Position numbers and translations under genes: made by a program. The notes beneath the pieces are model-generated. The model saw only the letters and a program-made list of their open reading frames with translations, ran no database searches and was not told where the DNA came from. DNA of 64,000 bases from Lachnospiraceae bacterium (GTDB lineage Bacteria > Bacillota > Clostridia > Lachnospirales > Lachnospiraceae), in assembly GCA_021202635.1 (NCBI GenBank), contig JAJQCQ010000044.1:33638-97637 (forward strand), in the 5' to 3' direction. Of this stretch, positions 60,892 through 64,000 are shown piece by piece. Position 1 is the stretch's first letter. Each line of letters opens with the position of its first letter.

Positions 60892-63387
60892 TCAGCTGTA
60901 AAGCTGTCCATCCTTTACATTAAATGTGGCTCCGTCGTACTCGATCGTTCCGTTGTAACTGGTGTCGAGGATGCCGTCCTTTACTACGAACCATTCCCCG
61001 TCATACAGCGCTACCTGTGATACATTCTGCACCATACCGGCCGCGATGAAATACCACTGGTCGTCTCCGCCGATCTCTGCGGAATTCAGCCACAGACCGC
61101 TGTAGGACAAAAGCAGCCGCCCTTCCGCAAAGAGGAATTGCTCTCCATCGTATGAGACGAGGCCATTGACTGTGGTATCCAGTACGCCATCTTTGATGTA
61201 GAACCATTCGCCGTCATAGAGTGCAAGTCCGGTATACTGCGTCTGGATCTGTCCATACGCCAGGAAGTACCATGTATCGTCAAAGAGATTCAATCCATGC
61301 GCATCACTGCAGAGGACACCGTTTGCGACAAAGAAGGAAGCGCCGTCATACGCTACAATACCGCTATAGGAAGTATCTGCTTCCCCATTTACGCAATAAT
61401 ACCAGTTCCCGTCTTCTGCCAGCAGCAGAGTCGTCTCCTGCTCTGTCCCGGTTTCCGCTTCTGTCTGCACTTCCGATTCCGACTCAGTCTCTGTCTCGGA
61501 TTCACTCTCAGTTTCTGTTTCCGTCTCGGTTTCGGTCTCTGTCTCCGATTCGGTTTCCGTCTTGGTTTCCGTTTCTGTCTCCGTTTCCGTTTCTGTCTCG
61601 GTTTCCGTTTCTGTCTCCGCCACGATCGTAAACGCAGCGGTAAGGGTTCCCTCATAATCGCCAATGCCGGTAATGGTCACGGTGGCTGTGCCCGCCTCCG
61701 TATTATCACTGTATGCCACGGTGTAATCGGTTCCCTCTGTCAGGGTAATTGTGCCATTGGACACGGTGACTGTCGGGGTCTTCGGCGTGCCGTCACAGGT
61801 AAAGCTGTCCGCTGATAATGTCACTGTAAATCCGGAATCAGAAAGATCCGCTGCGCTGTCTTCGTACATCACAAAATCAGAAAAGCTTGTGATCACAAAT
61901 GTCGCGTAATACTGGCCATTCTCTTCATAAATGTTCGGCATGATCTGTTCCGGTTCCGTTTCTCCCTGGTGATAATGCAGAATTACAAGGAAATCCGGAT
62001 TAATGGTACTCGGGATCGGAAGGGTGATCTTTACCGGAACGGAGAGCTCATTGCTGTCTACATCATCCCCGGTCAGATTCATGGAGAAGGCTACCGCATT
62101 CTTATACTGGGTATCAATCACATCGCCGCTCTTCGGCACATCCACCGTCAGCTCGGCATCGCCGGAGGAAGTATTCAGGCCGCCGCCGATCACGGAAATC
62201 TGGCTGGAGTCAAAGGTCTCTGCCATATCCTCTGTCACGGTGATCACCGTCTTCACGCCCGCCTGTGCTTCCAGACTCTCAACCTGCGCCGCAACACCGG
62301 TATTGTCCTGGTCCGCTGCCATAGCAGCCGCCAGCTCATCGGTGTCAATCGCCTGAACCGAGGTCCTGATCTCTGATTCGGAAGCGCTGCTGTCAATCGC
62401 TGCGAGCTGCTCCGCAATTCCCTCATATACATCATTGAAATAATAAGGGGAACTGAGCTCGGACCACTCGCTTGTCAGACAAACCGTGATATCGTTTGAG
62501 ATCGCCCGGACTCTCGCGTAATAATATCCGTTGCCGCCCTCTGCAAAGTCTGATGAACCAAGCTCCTGGCTGTTTCCGCTCTCCTTCGGGAAAACATACC
62601 CCCATACGCGGGAAGTGCCTGTCCCATCGGACTGATCCGACACATAAAACTCCACATAATAGCCATACAGATAAGTCTCATCCTCATAGCTCGCCCAGGT
62701 AATCGATACCGGCGAATCGTCGCTGTCATTCTCTACCCAGGCAAAAGAGCCAGGCGCGGCAAACTGTTCGGTCGGCTGCACATAGGTCCAGGTATCCGAT
62801 ACCGCAATCTCACTGTCCGAATAGGTCGTACCGTCCCCCAGAGCCTGTACGGTAAAATAATAAGTACCGCTCTCCCGGATTTCTTCTGTAAAATTATTGG
62901 TATCCAGCACCTGGTATTCACTCGTAGAACCATAGTTAATCGTAATCTCCGCAATAACTGTATCTCCGCTCGCTTCTACCTTATAATAAGTGACTCTGTA
63001 CTGATTCTGCGTCAAAGCGCCGCCAACGGTCCAACAGACATTGCCCGGAAAGAATTCCCCAGTGTCAGTGACTCCCCACAGCAAATTAGTCGGCGTATCG
63101 AGCTGGGTCAGCGTGCTTTCCGTGTCGTCTGTATCCTCCTCAACGGCAGAAGCCAGATCCTCCTCCAGGTCGTATTCCTCCGCTGAGACAACCAGCGGCG
63201 CATCCTCTGCGCTTTCCGCCCCAGACACAGAAACTCCCGCTGTCGTGCTTTCCTCTGTTGTCTCTTCCCCGGCGATCTCCTCTCCCGTGTCCTCTACGAT
63301 CACCGTAGAATCCTCACTCGCATAAGCCGGAGTGACGGAAGCCACCGCCAGCGCAGCCGCCAGAAACAGCGCCATTTTTCTTTTCAT
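60892..63387 (-). CDS. Secreted multidomain protein with Thr/Glu repeat and YDGEWF-type repeats
   Basis: 831 residues. Signal peptide (MKRKMALFLAAALAVASVTPAYA), an acidic Ser/Thr region, two fibronectin-type-III-like domains (about 95-320), a helical linker, a beta domain, an Ig-like domain with GTPKTPTVTVSNG (about 530-600), a low-complexity stretch of alternating Thr, Glu and Ser (about 600-660), and a C-terminal array of about eight repeats built on YDGEWFxxKDGxLD. The repeats resemble cell-wall or choline/glucan-binding repeats. GGGAGG precedes ATG 63387. It probably sits on the surface; no LPxTG motif is seen. The repetitive DNA at about 61440-61620 may vary in length. Confidence 0.8.
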   Translation of the reverse strand: MKRKMALFLAAALAVASVTPAYASEDSTVIVEDTGEEIAGEETTEESTTAGVSVSGAESAEDAPLVVSAEEYDLEEDLASAVEEDTDDTESTLTQLDTPTNLLWGVTDTGEFFPGNVCWTVGGALTQNQYRVTYYKVEASGDTVIAEITINYGSTSEYQVLDTNNFTEEIRESGTYYFTVQALGDGTTYSDSEIAVSDTWTYVQPTEQFAAPGSFAWVENDSDDSPVSITWASYEDETYLYGYYVEFYVSDQSDGTGTSRVWGYVFPKESGNSQELGSSDFAEGGNGYYYARVRAISNDITVCLTSEWSELSSPYYFNDVYEGIAEQLAAIDSSASESEIRTSVQAIDTDELAAAMAADQDNTGVAAQVESLEAQAGVKTVITVTEDMAETFDSSQISVIGGGLNTSSGDAELTVDVPKSGDVIDTQYKNAVAFSMNLTGDDVDSNELSVPVKITLPIPSTINPDFLVILHYHQGETEPEQIMPNIYEENGQYYATFVITSFSDFVMYEDSAADLSDSGFTVTLSADSFTCDGTPKTPTVTVSNGTITLTEGTDYTVAYSDNTEAGTATVTITGIGDYEGTLTAAFTIVAETETETETETETETETETKTETESETETETETETETESESETETESESEVQTEAETGTEQETTLLLAEDGNWYYCVNGEADTSYSGIVAYDGASFFVANGVLCSDAHGLNLFDDTWYFLAYGQIQTQYTGLALYDGEWFYIKDGVLDTTVNGLVSYDGEQFLFAEGRLLLSYSGLWLNSAEIGGDDQWYFIAAGMVQNVSQVALYDGEWFVVKDGILDTSYNGTIEYDGATFNVKDGQLYS

Positions 63388-63448
63388 TTTCGTATCCTCC
63401 CTCTTGGTGCGTGATTTATAAATGCGAAACATGCAGCTATTCAGGACA

Positions 63449-63473
63449 GGACTTTGCACTTACTGCAAAGTCC
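63449..63473 (-). repeat. Covarying leader hairpin, second copy
   Basis: GGACTTTGCA (63449-63458) and TGCAAAGTCC (63464-63473), five-base loop. Flanks GTTTTCA and CTGAATAG match the copy at 45860-45884 in the same orientation and at a similar distance from a start codon. Confidence 0.7.
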
Positions 63474-63504
63474 GTCTGAAAACACATCGCAAACAGTTAC
63501 AATC

Positions 63505-63533
63505 ATTCTAGTAGTAATAGAAACAAAAGTCAA
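63505..63533 (-). promoter_or_regulatory. Sigma-A promoter of the secreted repeat protein
   Basis: Minus-strand TTGACT (63533-63528), 17-bp spacer, TAGAAT (63510-63505). The leader is about 110 nt. Confidence 0.75.
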
Positions 63534-63551
63534 CGAAATGTTTCGCAATTA

Positions 63552-63583
63552 TGAAAAGAAAGTCCGGACAAAAAGTCCGGACC
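63552..63583 (-). terminator. Intrinsic terminator of the PBP5-type gene
   Basis: GTCCGGAC (63562-63569 and 63575-63582) forms a stem around five bases, followed on the minus strand by TTTCTTTTC. Confidence 0.75.
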
Positions 63584-63596
63584 TTACACTACGTTT

Positions 63597-64000
63597 TCAA
63601 TCCGATCGTGCAGCAAGTGCGTGGTCAGATTGTGAACTGTAACGCCAGAAGACAAATCCCTTTACCAGTTCCCGCAGGCAATACAGATATGTCCGCTCCC
63701 TCACCCCGTTTTCCGTGAGGATCGAAGTTACCGCATATTCCTCCCCGTCAATCAGATAGTGAACCAGTCCGACCTGTGTCCCCTCCGCTACCGGCGCTTC
63801 GATGGTCCGCAGCATCTCCACCCGGATCTCAACCGGATCATCGGCGCGCATCAGGACTTCCGTAGGAAGCGGCTCCGCCAGAATCGTGGAGACGCTTTCC
63901 TGCTGCCCGTTTGTGACCACAAGCTCTTCGGTCGCTATGTCCACAGCCGTAATATCACGCGCTTCAAATTCCGTGAGACCGTAATTCATCAGTTTTTTCG
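63597..64000 (-). CDS. D-alanyl-D-alanine carboxypeptidase, PBP5-type C-terminal region (N-terminus beyond window)
   Basis: The frame is open at the right edge; about 134 C-terminal residues are present. KKLMNYGL is the end of the peptidase S11 domain of DacF/PBP5 proteins. It is followed by the PBP5 C-terminal beta domain (about 100 residues, VEIRVEMLRTIEAPVAEGTQVG), ending after LVKGFVFWRY without an obvious long amphipathic anchor. It trims the last D-Ala of peptidoglycan stem peptides. The catalytic SxxK, SxN and KTG motifs lie outside. A terminator follows. Confidence 0.85.
   Translation of the reverse strand, partial: KKLMNYGLTEFEARDITAVDIATEELVVTNGQQESVSTILAEPLPTEVLMRADDPVEIRVEMLRTIEAPVAEGTQVGLVHYLIDGEEYAVTSILTENGVRERTYLYCLRELVKGFVFWRYSSQSDHALAARSD

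Noticed and set aside
61440..61620. CRISPR array or tandem-repeat locus in the minus-strand tract
   Set aside because: The repeats are six-base codon pairs inside an open frame with no spacers.

Overview
The window reads as chromosomal DNA of a strictly anaerobic Gram-positive Clostridia bacterium, most likely Lachnospiraceae. The reasons are a desulfoferrodoxin plus a rubredoxin, DUF5716/DUF5717 and DUF975 family proteins, a Gram-positive-type Pel polysaccharide operon, strong AGGAGG ribosome sites, consensus sigma-A promoters and about 50% GC by eye. No rRNA, CRISPR array, integrase, transposase or prophage is visible. There is one tRNA gene, tRNA-Glu(CUC). Both window ends cut genes: an esterase on the left and a D-Ala-D-Ala carboxypeptidase on the right.

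Layout. 1-5.2 kb: two tandem tributyrin-esterase-like hydrolases, a 32-residue ORF coupled to a membrane protein, an SDR/hydrolase pair and a membrane protein. 5.3-12.0 kb: a peptide-type ABC importer (two ATPases, two permeases, a Tat-exported binding protein) whose first permease gene is frameshifted, with a LysR regulator upstream. 12.1-21.3 kb: an ATPase/nuclease-like protein behind a palindromic operator, a truncated YjiH gene, an aminotransferase, a MerR regulator, small and decayed genes, DUF975, and a divergent LysR/MATE pair. 21.4-26.8 kb: a compact TerB-N/TerB-C, BrxD-like ATPase and Lhr-like helicase operon, a likely genome-defence or DNA-processing system. 27-30 kb: beta-phosphoglucomutase, a solitary HipA-like kinase, and a folate-type ECF S-component behind a leader of about 460 nt.

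30.2-45.3 kb: a ten-gene minus-strand operon, pelD-pelE-pelA(deacetylase)-pelF-pelG-cotH-cotH-VTC-DUF4956-DUF4832. Its leader holds a convincing c-di-GMP-I (GEMM) riboswitch followed by an intrinsic terminator. PelD itself keeps an RxxD c-di-GMP inhibitory site, so the second messenger probably acts on both transcription and synthesis. This operon is the most striking system in the window. The two CotH proteins appear split into a lipoprotein pseudokinase and a Tat-exported active kinase.

45.4-50 kb: a redox module (desulfoferrodoxin, DUF134-NifX fusion, rubredoxin, the last two divergent over a symmetric operator), an HD phosphohydrolase, a PAPS-type sulfotransferase and a TSUP anion exporter. 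50.2-56.4 kb: an uncharacterised conserved trio (DUF5717, an actin-fold-like DUF5716, a TPR protein). 56.5-64 kb: a 25-residue ORF divergent from a LysR gene, a frameshifted M32 carboxypeptidase, tRNA-Glu, a flavin reductase, a large secreted repeat protein and the end of a PBP5-type carboxypeptidase. At least three families of small hairpin-forming intergenic repeats are scattered through the window.
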